This document shows, piece after piece, positions 1-9,328 of a DNA stretch of 64,000 bases. The position numbers and the translations under genes were made by a program. The notes beneath the pieces are model-generated. The model made no database searches and was not told the DNA's origin. It worked only from the letters and a program-made list of their open reading frames with translations. The stretch comes from Streptomyces ortus (GTDB lineage: Bacteria; Actinomycetota; Actinomycetes; Streptomycetales; Streptomycetaceae). Each line of letters starts with the position of its first letter. Position 1 is the first letter of the stretch. The DNA lies in the NCBI RefSeq assembly GCF_026341275.1, contig NZ_JAIFZO010000002.1, positions 5,672,118 to 5,736,117 on the forward strand, read 5' to 3'.

Positions 1-1
1 G

Positions 2-904
2 ACCGCGTACGAGGCGACCGCGTACGAGGCGACCGCGCACGACGGGACTCCGCACGACGAGCCCCCGTACGACCAGACCGCCTCCGGCGGCATCGACGCG
101 CTGCTCGTCGCGATCACGGACGAGCCCCTGCCCGCCGGCGCGCGGGACGACCCGCGGTTCATGGCTCGGCACCGGTCGGCGGTCGCGGACGTGGCCCTGC
201 TGAGGGAACAGCTGCGCGTCATCGGCGACACCCTGGCCGACGACGGACCGCGGGCCGCGCGGGCCCCGTCGCCCGGCCGACCGGCGCCCCGCGCGCCCGC
301 GCCGCCGGGAGCGCCGAAACAGCCGACCGCGCCCCACAGGCCCCACCGCTCCCGGCGCTACGCGGGAGCGGCCGTGGGCGCCCTCGTGATCGCCGCGGGC
401 ACGACGCTGCTCGGCGGACTGGTGTGGCTCGGCGTGCAGGGCGGCGGGGGCGGCGCCGCGGACAGTGACGCCGGTGCCAAGAGCGACTCCTCGGCCGGCC
501 GGAGCGAGGACAGCGGGGGCGACACGTCGTCGCTCTCGCCCGAGATGCGCCTCGCGTGCTCCAAGGTCCTCGCCGAGGGGACCGTACGGAGTGTCACGTC
601 CACGGGCGAGGGGAACGTACGCGTCGTGCTGGAGGTGCGGCGCTACTACCGGCCCGAGCAGCCGGTGGCGGACCACCCGACGGTCACCGTCACGTTGCCC
701 GGGGCGGCGCGGGAGGACCTGAAGCCCGGCACGTACGCCCTGGTGCGCGTGCCGCTGTATCCGCGGGACCCGCTGGACGACGAGACCGGCCGGCCGGACT
801 ACGAGACCGGCCGGGGGGTCGGCGACGCCCGCGAGGAGATCGTCGGGGCCCTGTCGGGAGCGCGCGGCCTGGAGTGCGCGGGCCCGGAGGGCGACCGGGG
901 CTGA
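2..904 (+). CDS. Hypothetical single-pass membrane protein, 5'-truncated by window edge
   Basis: The reading frame is already open at base 2 and has no clear start in the window. An ATG at 161 exists but lies inside an open frame with acidic, repeat-like coding (ATAYE twice), so the real start is probably upstream. A Pro/Ala-rich cytoplasmic segment leads to one hydrophobic helix (around YAGAAVGALVIAAGTTLLGG), then a Ser/Asp-rich linker and an extracellular domain of about 120 residues starting near LACSKVLAEGTVRSV. I do not recognise the family. The architecture fits a Streptomyces membrane-anchored sensor or accessory protein. It converges with the subtilase gene, and a hairpin lies between them. 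Confidence 0.7.
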   Translation, partial: TAYEATAYEATAHDGTPHDEPPYDQTASGGIDALLVAITDEPLPAGARDDPRFMARHRSAVADVALLREQLRVIGDTLADDGPRAARAPSPGRPAPRAPAPPGAPKQPTAPHRPHRSRRYAGAAVGALVIAAGTTLLGGLVWLGVQGGGGGAADSDAGAKSDSSAGRSEDSGGDTSSLSPEMRLACSKVLAEGTVRSVTSTGEGNVRVVLEVRRYYRPEQPVADHPTVTVTLPGAAREDLKPGTYALVRVPLYPRDPLDDETGRPDYETGRGVGDAREEIVGALSGARGLECAGPEGDRG

Positions 905-926
905 GCGGGCCGGTGCGGGGAACGCG

Positions 927-963
927 GAGGGCGGGCGCCCGGTCGAACCGGACGCCCGCCCTC
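927..963. terminator. Bidirectional hairpin terminator
   Basis: Two 17-nt arms (927-943 and 947-963) with one mismatch and a 3-nt loop lie between two converging genes. It probably ends transcription from both sides. There is no long T-tract, as is usual in Streptomyces. Confidence 0.7.
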
Positions 964-984
964 TGTGCCAGTGCCTGCCGAAGG

Positions 985-3900
985 CTACGGCGTGACCTTC
1001 TCGATCAGGACGCTGCCCGTTCCGGCCGCGGTGCCCCGCGCGTTCACGAGCTGCACGCGCCCGAAGAACGTACGGCCGGCCGGCGGCGCCGCGTTCGCGA
1101 CGACCTGCGCGGAGACCGACGTCGACGCGCCGGAGGCGAGCTTCACCGGAGTCGCGGCGACCTCCACCTGTCCGAGCGAGGGCGCGAAGTACACGTCCAG
1201 GTAGTCGTACGCGGTGGTGCCCGCCGGAACCGAGTAGCCGGCGATCAGCACGGTGTACGTGCCGGCGGCGGGCGACGGCACGGAGACGGCCTCCTCCGAG
1301 TCGCCGTCCGCGGACGAACCGACCTCGTTGCCCTGCGCGTCGTAGACGGACAGGTCGAGGTCGGCGGCGGCGTCGGAGACGTTGCCGATGCTCACGTCGA
1401 GCGACTCGGCGCCCGCGGGCACGTCCACCGTGACGGTGTCCGTGGCGCCCTCGGCGATGGTCGGCCGGGTGCTCTTGGAGGAGCCGAGCGGACCGCCCTT
1501 GAGCGAACCGTCGACCGCGGCGAGCTTGTTCGTCACCTTCCAGGAGGCCGGGGTCGGCGTACCGACCTTGGCGTCGGGGACGGTCACGACGGCCGGGTCG
1601 AACTCGGCGCCCAGCACCTCGACGTTCAGCTTGTACGGGTTGTCGAGCAGCGGTGACGTACGGCGCGACTCGACCTCGATCTCCCAGACGCCCGGCTGCG
1701 GGTCGCTGTAGGACCGCAGGTCGGGGCGGCAGCCGTTGCCGTCGAGGTAGTTGTTGTAGCAGTACGGCGTCGACGTGTTGTCGATCGGGACGCCGTACGG
1801 GTGGATGGCGATGAACCGGGTCTGGCTGCCGGTCTTCAGCCCGCCGATCGCGACCTCGAGGTTCTTGGCGCCCTCGGGGACGGTCACGAAGTACGACGTG
1901 GAGGAGTTGCGCTGGACCTTGCCGGACGCCGCGTAGGCGTACTTCTGCGCGGCGGACAGCGGGGCGGAGACCACCACGGTGGTCAGGATCTGCTTGTCGA
2001 CGCCCTCGGTGCGCGGGTCGTCGACCTCCAGGATCGCGCTGCTCAGCCCGGCGCTGCCCGGCCTCGCCTCGACCTTCACCGTCACCGGCTTGTTCAGCGG
2101 CAGCGAGACCGTGTTCCTGCCGACGATCCGGAACGTGTCGTCCCAGTTGTTCGCCAGGCGAAGCGTGTGCCGGACCGGACGGTCCACACCCGTGGTGCGG
2201 GTCACGGTGACGTCGTACGTCTTCTTCTGGCCGGCCTTCAGGCCGCCTTCGCGGTCGTAGAGGCCGGTGCCGAAGCCCGGGGTCTTGAGCGCGAAGTCGA
2301 TCGCGGTGTCGACCGGGGCCTTCACCGCGTAGTCGGAAGGCGCTGTCCGGTGCGCGCCGGCGGTGCGCCGGATCGAGTCCCAGGCGGCCTCGATGTCCAT
2401 GAGGCCCGCGCCCTCCGCGTACGCCTGCGTGCCACTGATGTGGTCGGCGGTGGAGGTCAGCGCGGTGCGCAGCTTCGCGGGCGTCAGGCTGACGCCCTTC
2501 TGCTTCGCTGCGCTGAGCAGCAGCGCGGACGCGCCAGCGGCCTGCGGGGACGCCATCGAGGTGCCCTGCAGCATCGAGTAGCCGGGCGGCAGGGAGTAGC
2601 CCGCCTCGGCGACCGGGCCGCCGGGGAACCAGGTCTGCGTGGTGTTGATGGAGGCGCCGGGCGCGGTCAGCGTCGGCGTGAAGCCGCCGTCCTCACGCGG
2701 GCCCCGCGAGGAGAAGGGCAGCATCGCGTACTTCTTCTCCACGGCCGAGCCGTAGTTGGCGGCCCAGGTCTCCTTGGAGATGGACGCGCCGACCGAGATG
2801 ACCTTGTCGGCCAGGCCGGGGTCGCCGATCGTGTTGGCGCCGGGGCCCGAGTTGCCGGCCGAGATGACCAGCTGGACGCCGTAGGTGTCGATGAGACGCG
2901 TGTAGAGCTCGGCGCGCGCGTTGTTGCCGTCGTTCAGCGCGGGCAGACCGCCGATCGACATGTTCACGATGTCGACCCCGCGGTTCGCGACCAGGTCGAT
3001 CATGCCCTCGGTGAGCGCGACGTTGGTGCAGCCGCCGCTCCAGGTGCAGGCGCGCGAGGAGACGAGCTTGGCGCCGGGCGCCGCGCCGTTCATCTTGCCG
3101 CCGAACAGCTTGTTGGCGGCGGTGATGCCGGCGACGTGCGTGCCGTGCTCGGACTCGATGATGCCGATGTTGACGAAGTCGGACTTCTTGCCGACCCAGT
3201 CGCCGCCCAGCGGGTCCATCGGGACGTCCTTGCGGATCTCCACGACGAACGGCACACGCTCGGCGATCTCGGTGGCCGGGTCGTCGGTACCGAAGTAACC
3301 GATCTGGTAGCCGTCCTTGTACGGCTTCATCGCCGCGTCGTCCGTGAAGTCGTTGTTGTCGTTCAGGTCGACGCGGACCGTCCCCGCGGCGGCGTCGTAG
3401 AGCACGCCCCAGCTGTCGGTCGTGTCGCCGTCGCGGTTCAGGTCGCCGTTCGCGTCGCCGCCGGTGGACGCGGACTCGCGGAAGCGGCTGACCGCGTAGT
3501 CGCCGGCCGGGGCCTTCCAGCTCTCGCCGTCGTAGGTGAAGACGGGGCCCGAGCGGGCGTTGACCATCGCGCGCCAGGTCGCGTCGCCGTCGACCAGCGG
3601 GTCGGTCGCCGTCACCCAGTCGACGATCTTGCGCTCGCCGGTCGTCGTCTTCTGCAGCGCGGGGTGCGCCACGTCGACACCGGAGTCGAGGATGCCGATG
3701 GTGATGCCCCGGCCGTCCGCCTTCGGGTTCTTCTTCACGAAGTCGACGGCACCCGTCTCGAAGGACGGGTTGTACGGGTTCTCGGCGGGGGTGTTCCTGC
3801 CGGGCGCCGGATACGTGCCCGCCGTCGGGGTCTTCCCGGCATTCTTGGCGGTGTCGGCGGACGGGGTCGGGTCGTCCAGCACGATCTCCTGGCGCAGGTC

Positions 3901-4317
3901 GATGCCGTGCACGGAGGAGAGCTTGGAGGCCGCCGCGATGGCCGCTTCGGCCCTGGCGGTCGGAACGGTCGCGCGGACGTAACCGAGCTTGTCGTAGGTG
4001 CGGCCGACCGAGCCGCCCTTCACCGCGTCGAGCTGCCCCGCGACCTGTTCGGTCTGCCCCGGCGCGGTGGCGATCATCATCGTGACGTTCTTGTCGCCGG
4101 CCGCCTGGGCCTGGGCGAGGAGATCGGCGTCGGCCGAACCGAGCTTGCCGCCGGCCGACTTGACCGGTGTGCCGGCGGGGGTGCCCGGGTCGTCCGCGGA
4201 GAAGGCCATGGGTATCGGCCCGGCCGCGGAGAGGGCGGCCACGAGTCCGGCGGCGACGGCTATGCGTGCCGCGCGTCTCGCCCCGCTGATCGGAGCGCGC
4301 TGAGAGTTGAGGGTCAT
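985..4317 (-). CDS. Secreted S8 (subtilisin-family) serine protease
   Basis: Large exported subtilase. Numbering from an ATG two codons upstream, the catalytic residues are Asp213 (GILDSGVD), His393 (EHGTHVAGI) and Ser589 (GTSMASP), with oxyanion Asn491 (SAGNSG). An N-terminal signal peptide is followed by an inhibitor-like propeptide. About 180 residues separate Asp and His, and this insert has Asp/Asn-rich EF-hand-like loops (GDANGDLNRDGD, DLNDNNDFTD), suggesting calcium binding. The C-terminal half holds beta domains, including a pre-peptidase-type segment near DLSVYDAQGNEVGSS. I place the start at 4317 because AAGG (4324-4327) is 6 nt from that ATG but abuts the ATG at 4323. Substrates are unknown; a nutritional or maturation protease is likely. 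Confidence 0.95.
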   Translation of the reverse strand: MTLNSQRAPISGARRAARIAVAAGLVAALSAAGPIPMAFSADDPGTPAGTPVKSAGGKLGSADADLLAQAQAAGDKNVTMMIATAPGQTEQVAGQLDAVKGGSVGRTYDKLGYVRATVPTARAEAAIAAASKLSSVHGIDLRQEIVLDDPTPSADTAKNAGKTPTAGTYPAPGRNTPAENPYNPSFETGAVDFVKKNPKADGRGITIGILDSGVDVAHPALQKTTTGERKIVDWVTATDPLVDGDATWRAMVNARSGPVFTYDGESWKAPAGDYAVSRFRESASTGGDANGDLNRDGDTTDSWGVLYDAAAGTVRVDLNDNNDFTDDAAMKPYKDGYQIGYFGTDDPATEIAERVPFVVEIRKDVPMDPLGGDWVGKKSDFVNIGIIESEHGTHVAGITAANKLFGGKMNGAAPGAKLVSSRACTWSGGCTNVALTEGMIDLVANRGVDIVNMSIGGLPALNDGNNARAELYTRLIDTYGVQLVISAGNSGPGANTIGDPGLADKVISVGASISKETWAANYGSAVEKKYAMLPFSSRGPREDGGFTPTLTAPGASINTTQTWFPGGPVAEAGYSLPPGYSMLQGTSMASPQAAGASALLLSAAKQKGVSLTPAKLRTALTSTADHISGTQAYAEGAGLMDIEAAWDSIRRTAGAHRTAPSDYAVKAPVDTAIDFALKTPGFGTGLYDREGGLKAGQKKTYDVTVTRTTGVDRPVRHTLRLANNWDDTFRIVGRNTVSLPLNKPVTVKVEARPGSAGLSSAILEVDDPRTEGVDKQILTTVVVSAPLSAAQKYAYAASGKVQRNSSTSYFVTVPEGAKNLEVAIGGLKTGSQTRFIAIHPYGVPIDNTSTPYCYNNYLDGNGCRPDLRSYSDPQPGVWEIEVESRRTSPLLDNPYKLNVEVLGAEFDPAVVTVPDAKVGTPTPASWKVTNKLAAVDGSLKGGPLGSSKSTRPTIAEGATDTVTVDVPAGAESLDVSIGNVSDAAADLDLSVYDAQGNEVGSSADGDSEEAVSVPSPAAGTYTVLIAGYSVPAGTTAYDYLDVYFAPSLGQVEVAATPVKLASGASTSVSAQVVANAAPPAGRTFFGRVQLVNARGTAAGTGSVLIEKVTP

Positions 4318-4536
4318 CAGCATCCTTGTGAGTAAAGGAAAAGTCCGTTCACGATCGGATCGACATCGGACCGATCGCGTCAGTCCGGAATGTGAACCCG
4401 GATGACCGCTCAGCTTTACGTAAGAAACGGAAGTTTGGGGAGAGCTGACCGAGACGTGAACTGTTCATGGCGTAATTCCGCCATACGTCATGCGGCCGAT
4501 CTCCGGCCAAACCGGGACGTGCGGGTGCCCCTGACG

Positions 4537-4542
4537 TAACGT
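4537..4542 (+). promoter_or_regulatory. -10 element of a probable leaderless Nudix gene
   Basis: TAACGT lies exactly 6 bp before the ATG at 4549, and no Shine-Dalgarno sequence precedes the start. This geometry predicts that transcription starts at the A of the ATG. No good -35 is visible. Confidence 0.45.
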
Positions 4543-4548
4543 CTGCCC

Positions 4549-5016
4549 ATGCAGAAGGAGTTGAGGGTGGCGGCCTACGCCGTGTGCGTGCGGGACGGAC
4601 GGATACTTCTCGCGCGCTGGGTGGCGAGGGACGGCGGCAGGCGCTGGACCCTGCCGGGCGGCGGCATGGACCACGGCGAGGACCCGTACGACACCGTGAT
4701 CAGGGAGGCCGAGGAGGAGACCGGCTACACGGTCGAACCCCTCTCCCTCCTCGGCGTCGACTCGATACGGCGGACCCACCCGCGCCGCCTGGGCGCCGAC
4801 GTGGACTTCTACGGCCTGGGGATCGTCTACGAGGCCCGCGTCACCGACGGTGAACTGCGCCACGAGACCGACGGCTCGACCGACATGGCGGCCTGGTACC
4901 CCCTCGAAGAGGTGCCCGCCCTGGAACGGGTGGGACTCGTCGACGTGGGGCTCGCGCTGTGGCGGGAGCGGCCCGCGGTCGGGCGGGTCCTACCCCGTCA
5001 GATGAACATGGAGTGA
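4549..5016 (+). CDS. Nudix (MutT-like) hydrolase
   Basis: 155-residue cytoplasmic Nudix protein, the usual length for the family. The Nudix box is intact: G-x5-E-x7-REAEEETGY starting near GGMDHGED, with the metal-binding REAEEE core. The N-terminal strand (ELRVAAYAVCVRDGRILL) and C-terminal WYPLEEVPAL helix are typical. Members hydrolyse nucleoside diphosphates linked to another moiety; the sequence does not show which substrate. It stands alone between the divergent subtilase and the phosphoesterase, and is probably translated from a leaderless mRNA. Confidence 0.93.
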   Translation: MQKELRVAAYAVCVRDGRILLARWVARDGGRRWTLPGGGMDHGEDPYDTVIREAEEETGYTVEPLSLLGVDSIRRTHPRRLGADVDFYGLGIVYEARVTDGELRHETDGSTDMAAWYPLEEVPALERVGLVDVGLALWRERPAVGRVLPRQMNME

Positions 5017-5106
5017 CCGGCCCGCCTCCGTCCGACGAGGGCTCGGTGGACGCGGAGGGTAGTCCAAGATCGACGTACGGTGATCGGCGCTGCCCGTTGC
5101 CGTCCA

Positions 5107-5128
5107 GTTAACGCGCAGGTCATCCCCG
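5107..5128 (+). promoter_or_regulatory. Candidate PHO box (PhoP direct repeats)
   Basis: Two adjacent 11-nt units, GTTAACGCGCA and GGTCATCCCCG, resemble the Streptomyces PHO-box unit G(G/T)TCAYYYR(G/C)G. The second matches at 10 of 11 positions, the first at about 8. They sit about 90 bp before a phosphoesterase gene, a plausible phosphate-starvation target. This is inference from motif similarity only. Confidence 0.4.
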
Positions 5129-5217
5129 GTGCCAACCATCCAGTAAGAGCGGGAAGTTCGTGACAGCGAACCGCCCGCGACCACTGCTGACGCGTCCGCA
5201 CCAGGGGAGACCGCGCC

Positions 5218-6975
5218 ATGTCGCGCATACGCTCTGTCGCCACCGCCGCCCGTGACCGCCGAGCCTTCCTGGCCGCCACCGGGGCGGTGTCCCTCTCCGC
5301 GGGCATCGGCTTCGCGCTGCGCCCGGGAACGAGCGAGGCCGCCACCCACCCCGCCGCCGCACAGGGGCAGCCGATCGCCGTCTCCCGCAGGGCGCCGGCC
5401 GCACCCCTGGCCCCCTACACCCGGGGCACCACCCTCTCCTCCGTCGCCACCGCGCGCCCCGGCTCCGGGTACCGGCGGCTCGGCGACGGGCCCGCCTGGT
5501 CCCGCGTCGTCCGCGGCGACCTGGCCGCTCCCGCGTCCGGCCGGGCCGGGCGGCGCACCGCGCTCGCCGCGTTCGTACAGTTCACCGACCTGCACCTGGT
5601 CGACGTACAGCACCCGCTGCGGTACGAGTACCTGCGCGCCCAGACCGCCAGCGCCTGGCGTCCGCAGGAGTCCCTGTCGGTGGCGGGCGCGGTCTCGCTC
5701 GTCGAGCGGGTCAACGCGCTGCGCGGCGCCCCGGTCACCGGCTCCCCGCTGCACTTCGTGATGACCACGGGCGACAACACCGACAACAACGCCAAGACGG
5801 AACTGGACTGGTTCCTGAAGGTGATGAGCGGCGGTCGCATCACCCCGAACTCCGGTGACCCCGCCCGCTACGAAGGCGTCCAGAACAGCGACCTCAAGCT
5901 GTACTGGCAGCCCGACGCGGCCCTGCGCGACGCCGACAAACAGCTCGGCTTCCCGCGTATCGAGGGCTTCCTCGCCGCCGCGATCCGCGAGGTGCGCAGC
6001 CCCGGCCTCAACCTGCCCTGGTACTCCACGGTCGGCAACCACGACTCGCTGCCCGGCGGCTGCTACGCGCCCGGCGACTCCTTCTTCGCCGAGTTCGCCG
6101 TCGGCGGCAAGAAGCTGATGACGCTCGACGAGTCCGTCGGCACCGCCATCTGGAAGAACGTGAAGAAGGGCGGTGACCCCAAGGGCGCCGGCTTCAAGGA
6201 GATGCTCACGTCCCAGGCGCGCCGGATGCGTTCGGTCACCCCGGACGAGGCCCGCGCCCCCTTCACCCCCACCGAGTACCTCCAGGCCCACCTCGATCCG
6301 GCGCACACCGGCACGGGCCCCGTCGGACACGGCTACTCGCAGGCCAACCTCGCCGCGAAGACCCAGTACTACACGTTCCGCATCGCGGACGACGTGCTCG
6401 GCGTCAGCCTCGACACCACCGACCCGGGCGGCCACTACGAGGGCTCGCTCGGCACGGCCCAACTGCGGTGGCTGGAGCGCACGCTGAAGGCGGCGGACAG
6501 GGACAACGAACATGTCGTCGTCTTCAGCCACCACACCAGCAAAACGATGCGCAACCTCCGCGAGGACCCCGCGCACCCGGGGGAGCGGCGGCACGGCGGC
6601 GACGAGGTGCTCTCCGTGCTCGGCGCCCACCGCCCGGTGCTGGCCTGGGTCAACGGCCACAGCCACAAGAACGCCGTCACCCCGCACGCCGGCTCGGACG
6701 GCCGCTCCTTCTGGGAGATCTCCACGGCCTCCCACGTCGACTTCCCGCAGCTCGCCCGAGTGATCGAGATCGCCGACAACCACGACGGCACGATCTCCCT
6801 CTTCACCACCCTCATCGAGTCCGCGGCCCCCCACGAGGCGGACTTCACGGACCTCTCCCAGACGGGCCTGGCGGCCCTGTACCGAGAACTGAGCCTCAAC
6901 GCCCCGGGCGCCCGAACGGACCTGAGCGGCACCCCGGCGGACCGCAACACGGAACTGATCCTGAAGAAGGGCTGA
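5218..6975 (+). CDS. Tat-exported metallophosphoesterase (TIGR03767-type)
   Basis: 585-residue calcineurin-like phosphoesterase. The N-terminus has a twin-arginine signal (RDRRAFLAATGAVSLSAG), so the folded, metal-loaded enzyme is probably exported. Metal-binding blocks appear in order: FTDLHLVD, TTGDNTDNNAKTELDW, TVGNHDS, FSHHTSK and NGHSHKN. The layout fits the actinobacterial PPA1498-like family (TIGR03767), whose substrate is not established. A phosphomonoester- or diester-scavenging role is inferred, supported by the candidate PHO box upstream. RBS-like GGGGAG is present just before the ATG. A gene for a secreted serine hydrolase follows 139 bp downstream on the same strand. Confidence 0.9.
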   Translation: MSRIRSVATAARDRRAFLAATGAVSLSAGIGFALRPGTSEAATHPAAAQGQPIAVSRRAPAAPLAPYTRGTTLSSVATARPGSGYRRLGDGPAWSRVVRGDLAAPASGRAGRRTALAAFVQFTDLHLVDVQHPLRYEYLRAQTASAWRPQESLSVAGAVSLVERVNALRGAPVTGSPLHFVMTTGDNTDNNAKTELDWFLKVMSGGRITPNSGDPARYEGVQNSDLKLYWQPDAALRDADKQLGFPRIEGFLAAAIREVRSPGLNLPWYSTVGNHDSLPGGCYAPGDSFFAEFAVGGKKLMTLDESVGTAIWKNVKKGGDPKGAGFKEMLTSQARRMRSVTPDEARAPFTPTEYLQAHLDPAHTGTGPVGHGYSQANLAAKTQYYTFRIADDVLGVSLDTTDPGGHYEGSLGTAQLRWLERTLKAADRDNEHVVVFSHHTSKTMRNLREDPAHPGERRHGGDEVLSVLGAHRPVLAWVNGHSHKNAVTPHAGSDGRSFWEISTASHVDFPQLARVIEIADNHDGTISLFTTLIESAAPHEADFTDLSQTGLAALYRELSLNAPGARTDLSGTPADRNTELILKKG

Positions 6976-7114
6976 CGGGCTTCCAGGAGCGCGGGGAGCC
7001 GCGCGAGCAAAAGGCGGCCGGATCAGGCCCAACCACCCCGGCCCAAGGCAACCCCCACACCCCACCCCCAGGTCACTCCCGTCGACACACCCGCGACGGA
7101 AGGCGTGACCCGAC

Positions 7115-8275
7115 ATGACCGCACCCCGCACCCTCCGCCTGGCCCTCACCACCGCGGCAACACTCGCGGCAGCCGCGCTGGCGACCCCGGCGGCCCTGGC
7201 GGACGCCCCGCCCCGGGCGAGAGAACACACCGCGACCCAGCGGGCGATGGACGCGGCGGTCAAGGACGGAGTCCCCGGAGTCGCAGCCCAGGCCGACAAG
7301 AACCACACCACCTGGAAGGCCACCGCGGGCGTGGGCAGCCTCAAGACGAAGAAGCCCCGCTCGGCAGAGGACCACTTTCGGGTAGGCAGCATCACGAAGA
7401 CCTTCACGGCGACGGTCGTACTCCAGCTGGAAGCAGAACGCGTGCTCTCACTGGACGACACCGTCGACAAGTGGCTGCCCGGCGTCGTCCACGGCAACGG
7501 CCACGACGGCCGCCACATCACGCTCCGCCAACTCCTCAACCACACGAGCGGCATCTACGACTACACGACGGACGACACCTTCGCCCGCACCTACCTCCTG
7601 AAGGACGGCTTCTTCGAGCACCGCTTCGACGAGCTGTCGCCCCGCGACCTCGTGAAGATCGCGACGTCCCACGCGCCGGACTTCGCGCCGGGCACCTCGT
7701 GGAACTACTCCAACACCAACTACGTCCTGGCCGGCATGGTGATCGAGAAGGCCACGGGCCACACGTACGGCGACGAGATCCGGCAGCGGATCATCCAGCC
7801 GCTCGGCCTGAACGCCACCCTCGTCCCGGGCACGTACCCGAAGGTGCCGAAGCCCAGCAGCCGGGCGTACGGAAAGCTCGCCGAGACGGCCACCGGCCCG
7901 ACCTACGACGTCACGGAACTCAACCCCGCCCTCGCTTCCGCGGCGGGCGAGATGATCTCCGACCCGGGTGACCTCAACCGCTTCTACTCGGCGCTGCTGC
8001 GCGGCAAGGTCCTGCCGAAGAAGCAGCTCGCCGAGATGAAGACCACGGTCGAGGTCGCCGCGATCCCGAACGCCCGTTACGGCCTCGGCCTCATCGAACG
8101 GAAGCTGAGCTGCGGTGTCGTCGTCTGGGGCCACGGCGGAGGCATCCACGGCTCCACCTCGGAGGCGGTCACCACGGTGGACGGCCGCCACTCGCTCGCC
8201 TTCAACTTCAACGGCGACTGGTCGGGGAAGCCCAACGCGGTGATCGAGGCCGAGTACTGCCCGAACCCGAAGTAG
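7115..8275 (+). CDS. Secreted serine hydrolase, class C beta-lactamase / DD-peptidase-like
   Basis: 386 residues with a Sec signal peptide (LALTTAATLAAAALATPAALA). The three penicillin-recognising motifs are visible: SxxK as SITK (VGSITKTF), YxN as YSN (YSNTNY), and a C-terminal HGG (GHGGGIHG) in the KTG position. It resembles the Streptomyces R61 DD-peptidase group more than true AmpC. Roles in the family range from D,D-carboxypeptidase to esterase, so peptidoglycan trimming is likely but not certain. It follows the phosphoesterase on the same strand and converges with the DUF559-like gene 6 bp beyond its stop. Confidence 0.92.
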   Translation: MTAPRTLRLALTTAATLAAAALATPAALADAPPRAREHTATQRAMDAAVKDGVPGVAAQADKNHTTWKATAGVGSLKTKKPRSAEDHFRVGSITKTFTATVVLQLEAERVLSLDDTVDKWLPGVVHGNGHDGRHITLRQLLNHTSGIYDYTTDDTFARTYLLKDGFFEHRFDELSPRDLVKIATSHAPDFAPGTSWNYSNTNYVLAGMVIEKATGHTYGDEIRQRIIQPLGLNATLVPGTYPKVPKPSSRAYGKLAETATGPTYDVTELNPALASAAGEMISDPGDLNRFYSALLRGKVLPKKQLAEMKTTVEVAAIPNARYGLGLIERKLSCGVVVWGHGGGIHGSTSEAVTTVDGRHSLAFNFNGDWSGKPNAVIEAEYCPNPK

Positions 8276-8281
8276 CAGGCC

Positions 8282-9328
8282 CTACCTGGGCAGCACCACC
8301 ACATACGCCGCCGGATCGCGGTCCCCCGACGCCATCAGAGCCGTACGGACGACGGTCGCCTGCTGTTCCATCGAGTCCCGCAGCTTCTTCGGTGTCACAT
8401 GGACGACCGTGATGCCGAGGCGCTCCAGGTGCTCGCGCTTGCGGGCGTACTCGGACCACATCGCGTCGTCGTCGTGGCGCGGGGCCCGGGTGTCGAGTTC
8501 GAGGGCGACGGCGTGTTCGGGCCAGTACGCGTCGAGGCCGCCGAGGAGGGGACCGCCGGGCAGCCGCAGCTCCACGTTCCAGACCGGGTCGGGCAGACCG
8601 TGTTCCCTGACCAGCCGGTAGAGCCGGTCCTCGGCGATGGCCCGGCCCTCCGCGAGGAGGGAGTCGACGGCGTCCACCACGTGCGGCCGGCTCAGCAGCC
8701 GGGCCTGGGTCAGCTCCCGTACGACCGCGGCGGGTTCGCAGTGCCCGCCGCGCACCGCCTCGGTGAGGAGCCGGCGTACGACTCCCGCGTCCGTGATGTC
8801 GGCGACCGCGTCGGCCAGCGCACGCGGCACGGGCGCCACGGGGATCCCGCCCAGCCGCACGGGCTCCGGCATCCCCGGCGTACGGACGATACGGACGCAG
8901 CCCGTCGAGCGCAGTCGTCGCAGCCGCGGGACGAGGACGTCGACGCGGTCCAGGGAGAGCAGCGGGGGAGCGGCCGCGAAGCGGTGCAGGGCGAGTGCCG
9001 CGAGGCCGGTGATCATCGCGTCGGTGTACCCCTGCGGGGCGTGCGGTTCCGCGGCGCCCGGCTGGGCGGGCACGGCCGGTTCCGTGACGGGGCAGCGGGC
9101 CGCGTACATGAGGACCGCGTGCAGCCGCTCCTCGCCGGTGGCGGGCCCCGGGCGGAGCAGGTAGACCCCCGGCAGGAGCTGCTGCCAGGAACCGCCCGGC
9201 CGGCACTGCGCGTTGATGTCGGCGGTGCTCACGCCCCTCGACCGCAGCTGCGCGGTGGTCATGACGCGCTGCTGGACGTCGGACAGGTGGCGGAGGGGCC
9301 GGGGGGAGAGCGGGGTGTTGTGGTTCAT
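8282..9328 (-). CDS. DUF559/AbiEi-like protein with endonuclease-fold C-terminus
   Basis: 348 residues from ATG 9328. The frame extends upstream to 9472, but the N-terminus MNHNTPLSPRPLRHLSD fits better. The N-terminal section (QRVMTTAQLRSRGVST, LLPGVYLLRPG) looks like the AbiEi-type antitoxin winged helix. The C-terminal 110 residues (LDAYWPEHAVALELDTRAP, KREHLERLGITVVHVTP) look like a DUF559/Vsr-type nuclease fold with a D-x(n)-E-x-D core. Such fused proteins are common single genes in actinobacteria and their function is unproven. No partner toxin gene is adjacent. A weak promoter (TTGACG at 9387-9382, TAGGCA near 9362-9357) would give a short leader. Confidence 0.75.
   Translation of the reverse strand: MNHNTPLSPRPLRHLSDVQQRVMTTAQLRSRGVSTADINAQCRPGGSWQQLLPGVYLLRPGPATGEERLHAVLMYAARCPVTEPAVPAQPGAAEPHAPQGYTDAMITGLAALALHRFAAAPPLLSLDRVDVLVPRLRRLRSTGCVRIVRTPGMPEPVRLGGIPVAPVPRALADAVADITDAGVVRRLLTEAVRGGHCEPAAVVRELTQARLLSRPHVVDAVDSLLAEGRAIAEDRLYRLVREHGLPDPVWNVELRLPGGPLLGGLDAYWPEHAVALELDTRAPRHDDDAMWSEYARKREHLERLGITVVHVTPKKLRDSMEQQATVVRTALMASGDRDPAAYVVVLPR

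Noticed and set aside
1801-4335. Long open frame opposite the subtilase gene
   Set aside because: It is an antisense shadow of a clear S8 protease: Arg/Gly/Val/Ala-rich, no family motif and no ribosome site. High GC makes such frames routine.
4381-4420. Possible PHO box upstream of the subtilase (GGTCATCCGG/GTTCACATTC on the minus strand)
   Set aside because: The TCA cores are 10 bp apart rather than 11, and the flanking units do not fit the consensus.
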